Shown piece after piece: positions 1 to 8,288 of a DNA stretch of 64,000 nucleotides (position 1 is the first letter of the stretch; every line of letters starts with the position of its first letter). The stretch is from Rouxiella badensis (lineage in GTDB: Bacteria; Pseudomonadota; Gammaproteobacteria; Enterobacterales; Enterobacteriaceae). The notes beneath the pieces are model-generated. The model was not told the DNA's origin and ran no database searches. It worked only from the letters and a program-made list of their open reading frames with translations. Position numbers and translations under genes: made by a program. The stretch is from contig NZ_MRWE01000010.1 in NCBI RefSeq assembly GCF_002093665.1, positions 1 to 64,000 on the forward strand, in the 5' to 3' direction.

Positions 1-515
1 GTATATACCATTTTATAAAGCGAGATTTATCTATAAGTATTTAAGAGATTGCTGTGTAAAGCAGGAGTTGTGGAAATCAGCCACCGGTGAATGAAAAATA
101 AAACACGAAAATCAAAGCTAGCGGACTGACGCTGCTGACCGCGGCCATCACTCTGTGTAATAAGGTGTAAAGAGAAAGGAGGATTGACGCATTAAAACGT
201 AAGAGAGCGAAGTTGAACAAGCCGCTGCTGCCGCATTGGTCCGCGTTAGGCTGGGAGCCTATCAATCTGACTGGCGGTTATAATTTTCGATATACAAACT
301 GATCCCCTTGAAGCCCGTGATTCATTGATAGGCTTAAAACCAGGAGCGAGGGCAGTGGGATGCCTGATATGGCTATGAGGTGGATGGTGGTGTGCAGAAG
401 GTAAATTCCTAAGTGACTACCATATCGTATTTAACATAATATACATTATGCGCACCAAGGTATCGGTACGTCGATTCTGAGCTTTTGGGCTTTAGCTCGA
501 CCTTGTCTTCAATTA
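1..515. other. Non-coding stretch with a long-range inverted repeat
   Basis: No convincing gene is seen here; the open frames are short, lack a Shine-Dalgarno sequence and have no recognisable protein. The stretch contains 11-base inverted arms AGCCTATCAAT (256-266) and ATTGATAGGCT (324-334). Between them, at 280-307, lies a segment that recurs near 62054-62080. It may be the remnant of a mobile or repeated element, but nothing identifies it. Confidence 0.4.
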
Positions 516-923
516 TTAGCTTTTGGGGATTATCAATCCTTTGCTATTTGCTGCCGGCGTTCCCTGATGAAATCTCATCTGCCAGCGTCCACTTTTTTCA
601 TTGAGCTTCCAGATCGACGACCGCAATGTTTGCCGTGTTACGTTTCCTACGTGGTCGCGGGTAAAACTTTCGTAAGTCAGCAACGTCACCCGATCCTCTA
701 GAAGACTACATTTAAAATTGCTGGCCACTATTTCTAGCCGCTCAGTTTCCTGCAGTAAACTTTCTATCACCTCCTGCCTGACATATACCTTTCCAGAGCG
801 ACCTATCTCCGTGAACGCCGGGTGCAGCAAATCCTCGAGCATACTGGCATCGCTGCGAATTCCAGGCTGATGGAGCTTCCTTTCGAGTGTGATTAGCCGC
901 TGAGTTAATATATCGAGTTCCAT
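516..923 (-). CDS. Small NTF2-like (DUF4440/SnoaL-type) protein
   Basis: A 135-residue soluble protein without signal peptide or membrane segment. The pattern of an N-terminal helix (LTQRLITLERKL), then 'LLHPAFTEIGRSGKVYVRQEVIESL', then strands ending in 'SSIWKLNEKSGRWQMRFHQGTPA', matches small DUF4440 proteins of the NTF2-like fold. These are cone-shaped proteins that bind small ligands or act as isomerases; here no substrate can be named. An AGGAG Shine-Dalgarno sequence sits seven bases before the ATG, so the start is well supported. It stands alone between two non-coding stretches. Confidence 0.6.
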   Translation of the reverse strand: MELDILTQRLITLERKLHQPGIRSDASMLEDLLHPAFTEIGRSGKVYVRQEVIESLLQETERLEIVASNFKCSLLEDRVTLLTYESFTRDHVGNVTRQTLRSSIWKLNEKSGRWQMRFHQGTPAANSKGLIIPKS

Positions 924-1091
924 CTTTACTCCTAAAAGATCGCGCTACGTGAAATCTGAGTACTTTGCGGCCCCAATTACCCGTAATGATGGCGAGAGAG
1001 ATAGGATTATAATAGAAGTTGTCGTATCGGGATTATCGGTGGCGCGCAAGGGAATTCTCCCCTTGCGCTCTGTCAGGCAGATTTTATAACC

Positions 1092-1928
1092 CTACTCTGC
1101 CGACGTTGGCGTTGGCGTTGTGGTCGTCGTTGATGAAGACGCGGCTGCTGGCGTTGTCGTTGAAGTCGATGAAGACGTCGTGGACGAATCTGTTGGCGTC
1201 GTCGCCGTGGACGAAGAAGATGTTGAAGACGCTGCAGGTGCGGTTACTGAGGTTGACCCCGTCGAGGCCGGCGTAGTTGTTGTGGTCGAAGCAGCGGCCG
1301 GAGTTGTCGTGGCCGAAGTAGACGCTGGCGTGGTCGCTGAAGTTGCTGGCGTTGCTGGCGTTGACGTCGAAGTTGCTGCCGGTGTCACAATCGAGGCTGG
1401 CACCGCAGGAACCCCCGTTGCCGCTGGAGTCGCTGGAGCAGCAGGCGTCGCAGCCGGAGCCGGGGTTGGAGTCGGGGCTGGCGTATCGAAAATCACCTTG
1501 GTGGCAGGACGCACTTTGAACGATGGCGTCGTATCCGTCACGGAGTAATTGATATGCTGTTCGTATTTCGTCGTGGTAGTCACCTCAACCGCAGGGATAG
1601 TCACACGACCCACCATTGAACGTGCGTAACCCCCGATTTTGTGCTTGCCGGCATTGACGTGCAGTTCAACGGTTTGACCCAGGGCCAGAATACCGGCGTC
1701 TACACCGTCAACCGTCACGTAAATTGGTGCACCGTCATCAGCCAACTCTCTAAGATGAGTCACAGTCACTACCGTCGGTCCGGTAGAAAAATCCGTTGCC
1801 TGAGGCTTGGCCGGAGTTAAGGCTGAGGCAGCGGCCGAGGTGGCTGCTGAGGTAGCTGCGGTAATCTTTGCGCAGCCGGTCAGCGCAAAAGCTGTCGTGA
1901 CAGCAATCAGGGTGAAACGGTTAATCAT
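1092..1928 (-). CDS. Lipoprotein with a Thr/Ser/Pro/Ala-rich low-complexity tail
   Basis: A 278-residue exported protein. The N-terminus has a lipoprotein signal peptide ending in the lipobox LTGC (Cys19). Residues about 45-150 form a compact domain that could be a small beta-rich fold, with 'VTVTHLRELADDGAPIYVTVDGVDAGIL' and a later 'HKIGGYARSMVGRVTIPAVEV'; it resembles PEGA-like or DUF2846-type lipoprotein domains, but this is only a by-eye impression. From about residue 150 to the end the protein is almost entirely Thr, Ser, Pro and Ala in short imperfect repeats (TPAATS, STTTTTPAS), a disordered, wall-spanning type of tail. The repeat tract makes the opposite strand open too, which is an artefact. 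No family can be assigned with confidence. Confidence 0.7.
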   Translation of the reverse strand: MINRFTLIAVTTAFALTGCAKITAATSAATSAAASALTPAKPQATDFSTGPTVVTVTHLRELADDGAPIYVTVDGVDAGILALGQTVELHVNAGKHKIGGYARSMVGRVTIPAVEVTTTTKYEQHINYSVTDTTPSFKVRPATKVIFDTPAPTPTPAPAATPAAPATPAATGVPAVPASIVTPAATSTSTPATPATSATTPASTSATTTPAAASTTTTTPASTGSTSVTAPAASSTSSSSTATTPTDSSTTSSSTSTTTPAAASSSTTTTTPTPTSAE

Positions 1929-2280
1929 GTTGCGACGTCTTCCTATCGTGGTTTTGTGACTTGTGCACCAATATAACCTATCTCGGGATCGAGATGAATA
2001 TCAGCTTAATTTTCTTACACAAAACTCGCAGCGATTGCTAATTTATATTGGGGTGAACGGCAGCGAAATGAAACATGAAGGCATCTCTCCTGTGAGAAGT
2101 TACCGGTAGTGGAATGACAGAGTGACAGTGTCACGGGCCAAGTATATGGCAACGCAGGAGCAAATGGGCTTTTATGAGGGATGGAAAATCGTCGTTGATT
2201 AACTCGAAGATATGCTAACAGTCTGAAAAAATGACTTTATATAGAAGAGGCCCCGAGCGGAGCCTCTTGATAAGCCTGTT
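1929..2280. other. Intergenic region between the lipoprotein gene and adhP
   Basis: No gene is visible. The region should hold the promoter of the lipoprotein gene. It contains a perfect 13-base palindrome, GTGACA-G-TGTCAC (2122-2134), of unknown meaning, and the terminator-like hairpin described separately. Confidence 0.4.
2245..2268 (-). terminator. Hairpin downstream of adhP
   Basis: Arms AAGAGGC (2245-2251) and GCCTCTT (2262-2268) flank a ten-base loop just after the adhP stop codon. On the minus strand the following sequence is T-rich only after about a dozen bases (a run of six T), so it is a weak intrinsic terminator for the aldB-adhP operon. Confidence 0.45.
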
Positions 2281-3306
2281 TTAAAGAGCTAAATCGACCA
2301 CGATGCGCCCTTCAATTTTGCCTGCATGCATACGGGCAAAAATATCGTTAATATTGCTGAGAGGTTCAACCGCAATATTCGCCGCCACTTTATGACGACC
2401 GGCAAAATCTAACGCCTCCTGCAGATCTTTACGTGTACCTACAATCGAGCCGCGGACGGTGATACCGTCAAGTACCATATTGAAGATTGACAGATCAAAG
2501 GTGCCCGGAGGCAGGCCGTTTAAGACCATCGTCCCCCCACGGCGCAGGGTGCCAATGGCTTGCTCGAACGCTTTAGGCGAGACGGCGGTCACGAGAACGC
2601 CGTGTGCACCGCCGAAACTTTCGTGGAACACTGTTGCTGGATCCACGTTTTTCGCGTTGGCGACCACGGTTGCCCCCAGTCGCCTGGCAAAAGCCAACTT
2701 GTCATCATCAATATCGACCGCCGCGACGTTCAGGCCCATGGCGACCGCATATTGAATCGCCATGTGGCCCAGCCCGCCAATTCCCGAGATAACCACCCAG
2801 TCGCCCGGCTTGGTTTCGGTCATTTTAAGACCTTTATAGACCGTGACACCTGCGCAGAGGATCGGTGCAATTTCGTTATAGCCCACGTTATCGGGCAAGA
2901 TACCCACGTAGTTTGCATCGGCCAAACAGTACTCAGCAAAGCTGCCGTTAACGGAATAACCGGCGTTTTGCTGCGAATGGCATAGGGTCTCCCAGTTGTC
3001 CAGACAGTGTTCGCAGTGGCCACAGGCGGAATATAACCAGGGCACTCCCACGCGATCCCCCTCTTTTACGTGCTTTACGCCCTCACCTACGGCAACCACA
3101 TACCCAACCCCTTCATGACCAGGAATAAACGGTGGCTGCGGTTTAACCGGCCAGTCGCCCTCCGCAGCGTGTAGATCCGTGTGACAAACACCGGTGGCAA
3201 CAATTTTTACTAACAGTTGCCCCGCTCCAACTTCGGGGATCGGGACTTGTTCAATAACCAAAGGTTCACCAAAGGCTTTCACTACTGCGGCTTTCATCGT
3301 TTTCAT
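2281..3306 (-). CDS. adhP: Zinc-dependent alcohol dehydrogenase AdhP
   Basis: Medium-chain NAD-dependent alcohol dehydrogenase that interconverts primary alcohols and aldehydes in the cytoplasm. The 341 residues show the family order: a catalytic-zinc site with 'GVCHTDLHA' and 'GHEGVG', the four-cysteine structural-zinc loop '[15 protein letters not shown]', and a Rossmann domain with '[13 protein letters not shown]'. Overall it reads very close to E. coli AdhP (propanol-preferring). It lies 26 bases downstream of the aldehyde dehydrogenase gene on the same strand, so the two are probably one operon: alcohol to aldehyde to acid. Control is likely through the sigma-54 promoter in front of aldB and the divergent activator gene. 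Confidence 0.93.
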   Translation of the reverse strand: MKTMKAAVVKAFGEPLVIEQVPIPEVGAGQLLVKIVATGVCHTDLHAAEGDWPVKPQPPFIPGHEGVGYVVAVGEGVKHVKEGDRVGVPWLYSACGHCEHCLDNWETLCHSQQNAGYSVNGSFAEYCLADANYVGILPDNVGYNEIAPILCAGVTVYKGLKMTETKPGDWVVISGIGGLGHMAIQYAVAMGLNVAAVDIDDDKLAFARRLGATVVANAKNVDPATVFHESFGGAHGVLVTAVSPKAFEQAIGTLRRGGTMVLNGLPPGTFDLSIFNMVLDGITVRGSIVGTRKDLQEALDFAGRHKVAANIAVEPLSNINDIFARMHAGKIEGRIVVDLAL

Positions 3307-3332
3307 CTTGTCACTCCATCAAGGAAACAGGC

Positions 3333-4853
3333 TTAAAACAGACCTAAAGGCGCCGTGTCATAGCTGACCAGCAAATTCTTGGTTTGTTGATACGCGGTGA
3401 GTGCCATTTTGTGCGTCTCGCGTCCCACACCTGACTGTTTGTAGCCACCGAATGCCGCGTGTGCCGGATAAATGTGATAGCAGTTGGTCCATACACGACC
3501 GGCCTTGATAGCACGTCCCATGCGATACGCGAGGTTGGTGTCTCGTGTCCAGATCCCGGCACCGAGACCAAACTGAGTCTCGTTGGCGATCGCCAATGCT
3601 TCAGCCTCGTCTTTAAAGGTGGTGACGCCGATGACAGGTCCAAAAATTTCTTCCTGGAAGCTGCGCATTTGGTTGGTGCCTTTAATCAGCGTTGGCTGGA
3701 TGTAGAAACCGTTATCAAACTCCGGAGCGATGCTAGCGCGAGCTCCCCCGACGAGAATCTGCCCTCCTTCGTCGCGGGCAATATCGATATAGGAAAGGAT
3801 TTTATCGTACTGCTGGCGTGAAGCCTGTGCACCGATCATGGTGTCAGTGTCCAGGGGATCACCACGGTGAATGTTGGCAATTTTTGCCATGACGCGTTCC
3901 ATGAATGGCGCATAAATAGATTCATGGATAAGCGCGCGTGAAGGACAGGTACAGACTTCGCCCTGATTGAAGAAGCCCAGCACTAAGCCTTCGACCGCCT
4001 TTTCAATGAATTCAGGCTCGGCGTTCATGATGTCGGCGAAGTAGATGTTCGGCGATTTACCGCCCAACTCTACGGTGCACGGGATAATATTCTCTGCCGC
4101 GCAGGCCATGATGTGGCGGCCAACAGGGGTGGAACCCGTAAAGGCAATTTTGGCGATACGCTTGCTGGTTGCCAGGGCTTCACCCGCCTCTTTACCATAG
4201 CCTTGGACCACGTTGAGCACGCCAGCCGGGAAGAGATCGCCAATCAACTCAAGCAGCAACGTAATGCTTAGCGGCGTCTGCTCTGCCGGTTTCAGGACCA
4301 CACAGTTACCTGCAGCCAGCGCCGGGGCAAGTTTCCAGGCGGCCATCAGCAGTGGGAAGTTCCAGGGAATAATTTGGCCGACAACGCCAAGAGGTTCATG
4401 GAAATGGTAGGCCACGGTTTTTTCGTCAATCTCTGCCGCACTGCCTTCCTGCGCACGCAGACAACCTGCGAAATAGCGGAAATGATCGGCCGCCAGCGGC
4501 AGGTCGGCGTTCAGGGTTTCGCGAACCGGCTTACCGTTGTCCCAGCTTTCTGCCACCGCCAGGTATTCAAGGTTTTCTTCAATACGCGAAGCGACCTGTA
4601 ACAGCAGGTTGGAACGATGTTGAACGCTGGTTTTGCCCCAGGCGTCGGCCGCTTTATGCGCCGCATCCAACGCTGCATCAATATCTCGCGCATCGGAACG
4701 CGGGAATTGGCCGATGTCGCTGCCATCAACTGGGGAGGTATTCATGAAATATTGACCGCTAAGCGGTTCTACGAATTTGCCATCAATATAGTTACCGTAG
4801 GCGGCTCTGAGTGAGAATAAAGCGCCTGTTGTTCCGGGATGTGCATAACGCAT
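3333..4853 (-). CDS. aldB: Aldehyde dehydrogenase (AldB type)
   Basis: A 506-residue NAD(P)-dependent aldehyde dehydrogenase, oxidising acetaldehyde and similar aldehydes to acids. Seen motifs are the cofactor-binding '[20 protein letters not shown]', the 'FTGSTPVG' turn, the general base in 'ELGGKSPN' and the catalytic cysteine in '[12 protein letters not shown]'; the double-cysteine context and length are typical of the AldB/acetaldehyde dehydrogenase II group. The frame stays open upstream to 4961, but the ATG at 4853 follows a strong AAGGAG and begins the family-like sequence [10 protein letters not shown]; the upstream extension would run across the sigma-54 promoter. First gene of the operon with adhP. 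Confidence 0.93.
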   Translation of the reverse strand: MRYAHPGTTGALFSLRAAYGNYIDGKFVEPLSGQYFMNTSPVDGSDIGQFPRSDARDIDAALDAAHKAADAWGKTSVQHRSNLLLQVASRIEENLEYLAVAESWDNGKPVRETLNADLPLAADHFRYFAGCLRAQEGSAAEIDEKTVAYHFHEPLGVVGQIIPWNFPLLMAAWKLAPALAAGNCVVLKPAEQTPLSITLLLELIGDLFPAGVLNVVQGYGKEAGEALATSKRIAKIAFTGSTPVGRHIMACAAENIIPCTVELGGKSPNIYFADIMNAEPEFIEKAVEGLVLGFFNQGEVCTCPSRALIHESIYAPFMERVMAKIANIHRGDPLDTDTMIGAQASRQQYDKILSYIDIARDEGGQILVGGARASIAPEFDNGFYIQPTLIKGTNQMRSFQEEIFGPVIGVTTFKDEAEALAIANETQFGLGAGIWTRDTNLAYRMGRAIKAGRVWTNCYHIYPAHAAFGGYKQSGVGRETHKMALTAYQQTKNLLVSYDTAPLGLF

Positions 4854-4943
4854 CGCAAACTCCTTATGTAGGTTACGGCTATCAGAGATAGGCAACCGCC
4901 ACAGCAAACTCTGAATGGGCGGCATACGGTTGCCTAAGTTACA

Positions 4944-4960
4944 TTGCAGGCGCCGTGCCA
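4944..4960 (-). promoter_or_regulatory. Sigma-54 (-24/-12) promoter of aldB-adhP
   Basis: The minus strand reads TGGCACGGCGCCTGCAA. The invariant GG of the -24 box and GC of the -12 box are separated by exactly ten bases, as sigma-54 holoenzyme requires, and the -24 half is a perfect TGGCACG. It lies about 90 bases upstream of the chosen aldB start, and a sigma-54-dependent activator gene is divergently placed, so the match is very unlikely to be chance. Confidence 0.85.
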
Positions 4961-5062
4961 ATCTTTCACTTTACGACTTTTAGTAAAATATTTTTATTTA
5001 TTAGATATTTAAAAGAACCCAAGCCGCATGTACTTCTCTGCTGTCACCTAAATTCTCGTTAT

Positions 5063-5081
5063 GTGTTGCAAATCGCAACAC
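5063..5081. promoter_or_regulatory. Likely upstream activator site for the sigma-54 regulator
   Basis: A perfect 19-base palindrome, GTGTTGCAAATCGCAACAC, with seven-base arms. A further half-site GCAACAC lies at 5108-5114. The palindrome centre is about 113 bases upstream of the -24 box of aldB, the usual distance for an enhancer of a sigma-54 activator, and is just ahead of the activator's own start, so it may also control that gene. Confidence 0.6.
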
Positions 5082-5138
5082 TTGCAAAACCAAATTACTA
5101 CAATAATGCAACACATATTAATGGGCTTGAGGTTACCA

Positions 5139-6914
5139 ATGCAGGGAAATTCGTCAGCCACTCCCCCCTCCGCGACAGCACCTAATTTAGTACTGAGTGA
5201 CTCCTGGTTTCGCAGCGAGCTTTATGGCCTGGACCGCACGGCGGACGACTTTCCACGCATCCGTCAAAGCGAGCTCGCCGACCTGCTCGCCAATAACGCG
5301 GCGCTGCAACAGTTTGCACGGCCTGCCATTAAGGCACTGGCCGAGAAAATTGCCGAAAAACAGTCGGTGGTTGTTCTTTCTGATGCCACTGGGATGGTAT
5401 TGAATTCGTTTGGTGATATGCAGGCATTGCAAAAAGCCCAGCGTTTTGCGCTCGCCCCCGGTAATTTATGGAGCGAATGCGGCCGGGGAACCAACGCCAT
5501 CGGTACTGCATTGGCCATTGACGGTGGCTGTGAAATCTACGGCCATCAGCACTATCTCACTAGCAATCAAGGACTTTACTGTGCGGCGACGACGCTGCAA
5601 ACGCCAAACGGACAGATTGCCGGCGTGCTGGATATTTCTGGGCCAGCGCAGTATCCACATCCCCATACCCTGGCATGGGTGAAAGAAGCGGCAAAGCACA
5701 TCGAATATCTGTGGATGAAACAGAGCCTGAATCCTGACCAGTGGCTGATGAGTCTGCATCCGCAGATCAATGGTCTTGATAACGTTGAGGAAATGCTGCT
5801 GATATTTTCAGATAACGTGTTGATGGCCGCCAATCGCGCAGCGATGCATGAGCTGGCTCTGGACATCACCGACTTCGGTAGCCAAACCTTCCAGCAGCTT
5901 TTCCCGCAGACTGAACAGCAGGCCAATAGCGTGCCGCTGCCCATCACCTCCCGTCATCAACAGCGCTACTTCCAACGCCTGCGCGCTCCGGCGCGTAGCC
6001 ATTTCCCATCGGCGTCTGTCCCTGAGAGTGACCTCTTCCTCGCGCTTCGTGGCAACGCCGACAAAATGGTGCGCCTGCTCAACGCGGGCGTATCGCTCTG
6101 CATTCAGGGTGAGACCGGCAGCGGCAAAGAGTATGTCAGTCGGGCTTTGCATCAGCAGAGTCGCTGGAAAGCAGGGAAATTTGTCGCCATTAATTGTGCG
6201 GCCATTCCGGAATCGCTGATTGAGTCCGAGCTCTTCGGCTATCAGCCAGGTGCCTTCACCGGCGCGAGCAAGAATGGCTACATTGGAAAAATTCGTGAGG
6301 CTGACGGCGGCGTGCTGTTTTTGGATGAGATAGGTGATATGCCACTTTCGCTTCAGACACGTTTGCTGAGAGTGCTTCAGGAGAAAGAGGTTGCGCCGCT
6401 GGGTTCGGCACGCAGCTGGCCGGTAAGTTTCGCCGTAATTTGTGCGACACACCGCAATCTTCTTCAGCGGGTTGCCGACGGCGGATTCCGTGAGGACCTG
6501 CTGTACCGTTTACAGGAATTCTCGATGACTATTCCGCCGCTGCGCGAGTGGCCGGCCCTTCCCGCCTTTATCGCCCAGCTCTGGCGAGAACTGGGCGGCG
6601 AAAAGCGCGGCATCGTTTTATCACCCGCGCTTATCGAAATGCTGGTGAAAAACCGCTGGCCGGGAAACGTGCGTCAGCTGCGGAGTTTAATGAAAGTGTT
6701 GCTTGCGCTGGCGGATGACAATTCAGTACTCGGCTGTGACTCCTTGCCTGAAAACTATCAGCTTGAGGTCAGTAAACCTGTTCCTGCACTACACGAGCAT
6801 GACGATCGGCTCATTGACGAAACGTTGAGGCGTTTTAATGGCAACATCAGCAAGGCGGCACAGGCTTTAGGGATTGCACGCAGCACGCTTTATCGGCGTG
6901 CCGCGCGGCGTTAA
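5139..6914 (+). CDS. Sigma-54-dependent activator, AcoR-like
   Basis: A 591-residue enhancer-binding protein. Residues about 60-210 form a GAF-type sensor ('VVLSDATGMVLNSFGD', 'ECGRGTNAIGTAL', 'LYCAATTLQTPNGQIAGVLDISG'), typical of AcoR. The central AAA+ domain has Walker A GETGSGKE (324-331), the sigma-54 contact loop GAFTGA (371-376) and Walker B LFLDEIGD around 393-400. The C-terminus is a Fis-type helix-turn-helix ('GNISKAAQALGIARSTLYRRAARR'). The ATG at 5139 is chosen because it follows GAGG; earlier in-frame starts at 5061 and 5121 lack one and the first falls within the palindrome. Divergent from aldB-adhP, which carries a sigma-54 promoter, so that operon is the expected target; the inducer may be an alcohol, aldehyde or acetoin-like compound. 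Confidence 0.88.
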   Translation: MQGNSSATPPSATAPNLVLSDSWFRSELYGLDRTADDFPRIRQSELADLLANNAALQQFARPAIKALAEKIAEKQSVVVLSDATGMVLNSFGDMQALQKAQRFALAPGNLWSECGRGTNAIGTALAIDGGCEIYGHQHYLTSNQGLYCAATTLQTPNGQIAGVLDISGPAQYPHPHTLAWVKEAAKHIEYLWMKQSLNPDQWLMSLHPQINGLDNVEEMLLIFSDNVLMAANRAAMHELALDITDFGSQTFQQLFPQTEQQANSVPLPITSRHQQRYFQRLRAPARSHFPSASVPESDLFLALRGNADKMVRLLNAGVSLCIQGETGSGKEYVSRALHQQSRWKAGKFVAINCAAIPESLIESELFGYQPGAFTGASKNGYIGKIREADGGVLFLDEIGDMPLSLQTRLLRVLQEKEVAPLGSARSWPVSFAVICATHRNLLQRVADGGFREDLLYRLQEFSMTIPPLREWPALPAFIAQLWRELGGEKRGIVLSPALIEMLVKNRWPGNVRQLRSLMKVLLALADDNSVLGCDSLPENYQLEVSKPVPALHEHDDRLIDETLRRFNGNISKAAQALGIARSTLYRRAARR

Positions 6915-6939
6915 TATTTTCTATGTCCGGGCGCCTAAA

Positions 6940-8277
6940 TTAGAATTCGACGTCCTCGAGGCTGAAGTATTCGGTCTGGTCATTGTAGGAAAATATCTCG
7001 GCATATCGGCCCCAGTTAACGACCGTATCCAACGTCTCCTTGGCGGCACCGTCTGACAGGAAGTCTTCAAGCTCCTGCTCGAAGCGAACGCGTGGCGCGC
7101 GATGTCCGGGGCGATCGTCAAGCACGGTTTTAATCAGCGCCGCCAGCGGCACAAAACGCAGCAGATGTTCTGCAAACATCACTTTGCGCTGCTGGGTGTC
7201 GATATCAGCAAAAATACGCGCCTGCGGCGTCAGGAAAATGTCCCCTTCACGCACATCGGCAAAGCCCAGCGATTGCAGAACTTCGGCGATTGGGAAGAGA
7301 TCGTCGACCTCAAGATGCAAAGTACGCGCTATGTCTGGCATATCAGCACGGCCAAAGTAAGGCTCACCCGCCAACGTCTCAATCAGACCCGCAATCAGGT
7401 TAGTAGAAACGTGCGGCAGTCGCGTGCCGAGTTTTAGCCCTTTTTTCACCGTTTCACTGTTGGGACGTGCGGTCATTTTGGCGTACACGTCATCAACCAG
7501 ACGGCGGAACTGTGGGTCCAGTCGATTGCGTGGATGTGGGAATGGCACCTTGATTTCGGCAATGACGCGACCAGGATTCGATGACAACACTAGAATACGG
7601 TCACACATAAACACCGCCTCCTCGATGTTGTGTGTCACTATCAGTATCGACTTGATGGGCATCTGCCCCTTATTCCACAGGTCGAGCAAATCGGTACGCA
7701 GCGTCTCGGCGGTCAATACGTCCAGCGCAGAGAAAGGTTCGTCCATCAGCAGCAAGGTCGGGTCAACGACTAGCGCACGAGCAAAGCCGACTCGCTGCCT
7801 CATTCCGCCCGAAAGCTCACGCGGGTAGGCGTTCTCAAAGCCGTCGAGACCGATAAGGTCGATGGCCGCCAACGCACGTTTTCTGCGCTCTCCGGCGGCA
7901 ACGCCCAGCGCCTCTAGCCCGGCTTCTACGTTTTGTAACACGGTCAACCAGGGGAAAAGCGCAAAGGTCTGAAACACCATTGCAACGCCCTGCGCTGGCC
8001 CGTTCAGCGGTTGCCCAAGATAGTCGACGTTACCCGAACTTGGGGTGATCAGGCCGGAAATAATCCGCAGCAGCGTCGACTTCCCTGATCCAGAACGCCC
8101 CAACAGCCCGACAATCTCACCTTCGCGCAGCGTGAGATTAACATCATCCAGAATCAACACTTCGCCGTGGGTTTTATCATACCCGTGATTCACGTTTTTC
8201 ACCGCGAGGATCTCTTTACGCCCTTCCGCTTTAGTATGCTGAGCGCCAGCGTTCAACGTATTTTGATTGTCTTGCAT
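6940..8277 (-). CDS. ABC transporter ATPase, nitrate/taurine class with extra C-terminal domain
   Basis: A 445-residue ATP-binding subunit. Walker [11 protein letters not shown]-loop '[13 protein letters not shown]', signature [10 protein letters not shown] and Walker [13 protein letters not shown] place it with the SsuB/TauB/NrtC group. After the roughly 260-residue ATPase core comes a C-terminal extension ('[45 protein letters not shown]') that matches the AAA-associated C-terminal domain (PF09821) found in a subset of such ATPases. The ATG at 8277 (MQDNQN) follows AGGA; the longer open frame to 8337 overlaps the permease gene. Eleven bases separate it from the upstream permease. No substrate-binding protein is nearby, so the substrate is unknown. 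Confidence 0.85.
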   Translation of the reverse strand: MQDNQNTLNAGAQHTKAEGRKEILAVKNVNHGYDKTHGEVLILDDVNLTLREGEIVGLLGRSGSGKSTLLRIISGLITPSSGNVDYLGQPLNGPAQGVAMVFQTFALFPWLTVLQNVEAGLEALGVAAGERRKRALAAIDLIGLDGFENAYPRELSGGMRQRVGFARALVVDPTLLLMDEPFSALDVLTAETLRTDLLDLWNKGQMPIKSILIVTHNIEEAVFMCDRILVLSSNPGRVIAEIKVPFPHPRNRLDPQFRRLVDDVYAKMTARPNSETVKKGLKLGTRLPHVSTNLIAGLIETLAGEPYFGRADMPDIARTLHLEVDDLFPIAEVLQSLGFADVREGDIFLTPQARIFADIDTQQRKVMFAEHLLRFVPLAALIKTVLDDRPGHRAPRVRFEQELEDFLSDGAAKETLDTVVNWGRYAEIFSYNDQTEYFSLEDVEF

Positions 8278-8288
8278 AAAAACGGTCC

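Noticed and set aside
77-265. 62-codon minus-strand frame near the left edge
   Set aside because: No Shine-Dalgarno sequence, no recognisable protein and overlap with the repeat-containing non-coding DNA.
1120-1548. Plus-strand open frame of 142 codons rich in Val, Ala, Gly and Glu
   Set aside because: It is the exact antisense of the low-complexity tail of the lipoprotein gene; the repeat composition alone keeps it open, and no ribosome site precedes it.
2122-2134. 13-base palindrome GTGACAGTGTCAC as an operator
   Set aside because: It is short and isolated, with no regulator gene nearby; noted only in the intergenic entry.
4854-4961. N-terminal extension of the aldehyde dehydrogenase
   Set aside because: The 36 extra residues cross the sigma-54 promoter and are not typical of the family; the inner ATG has a strong AAGGAG.
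5808-6452. 214-codon minus-strand frame inside the sigma-54 activator gene
   Set aside because: It is antisense to the well-supported GAF/AAA+ coding sequence and has no independent start signal.
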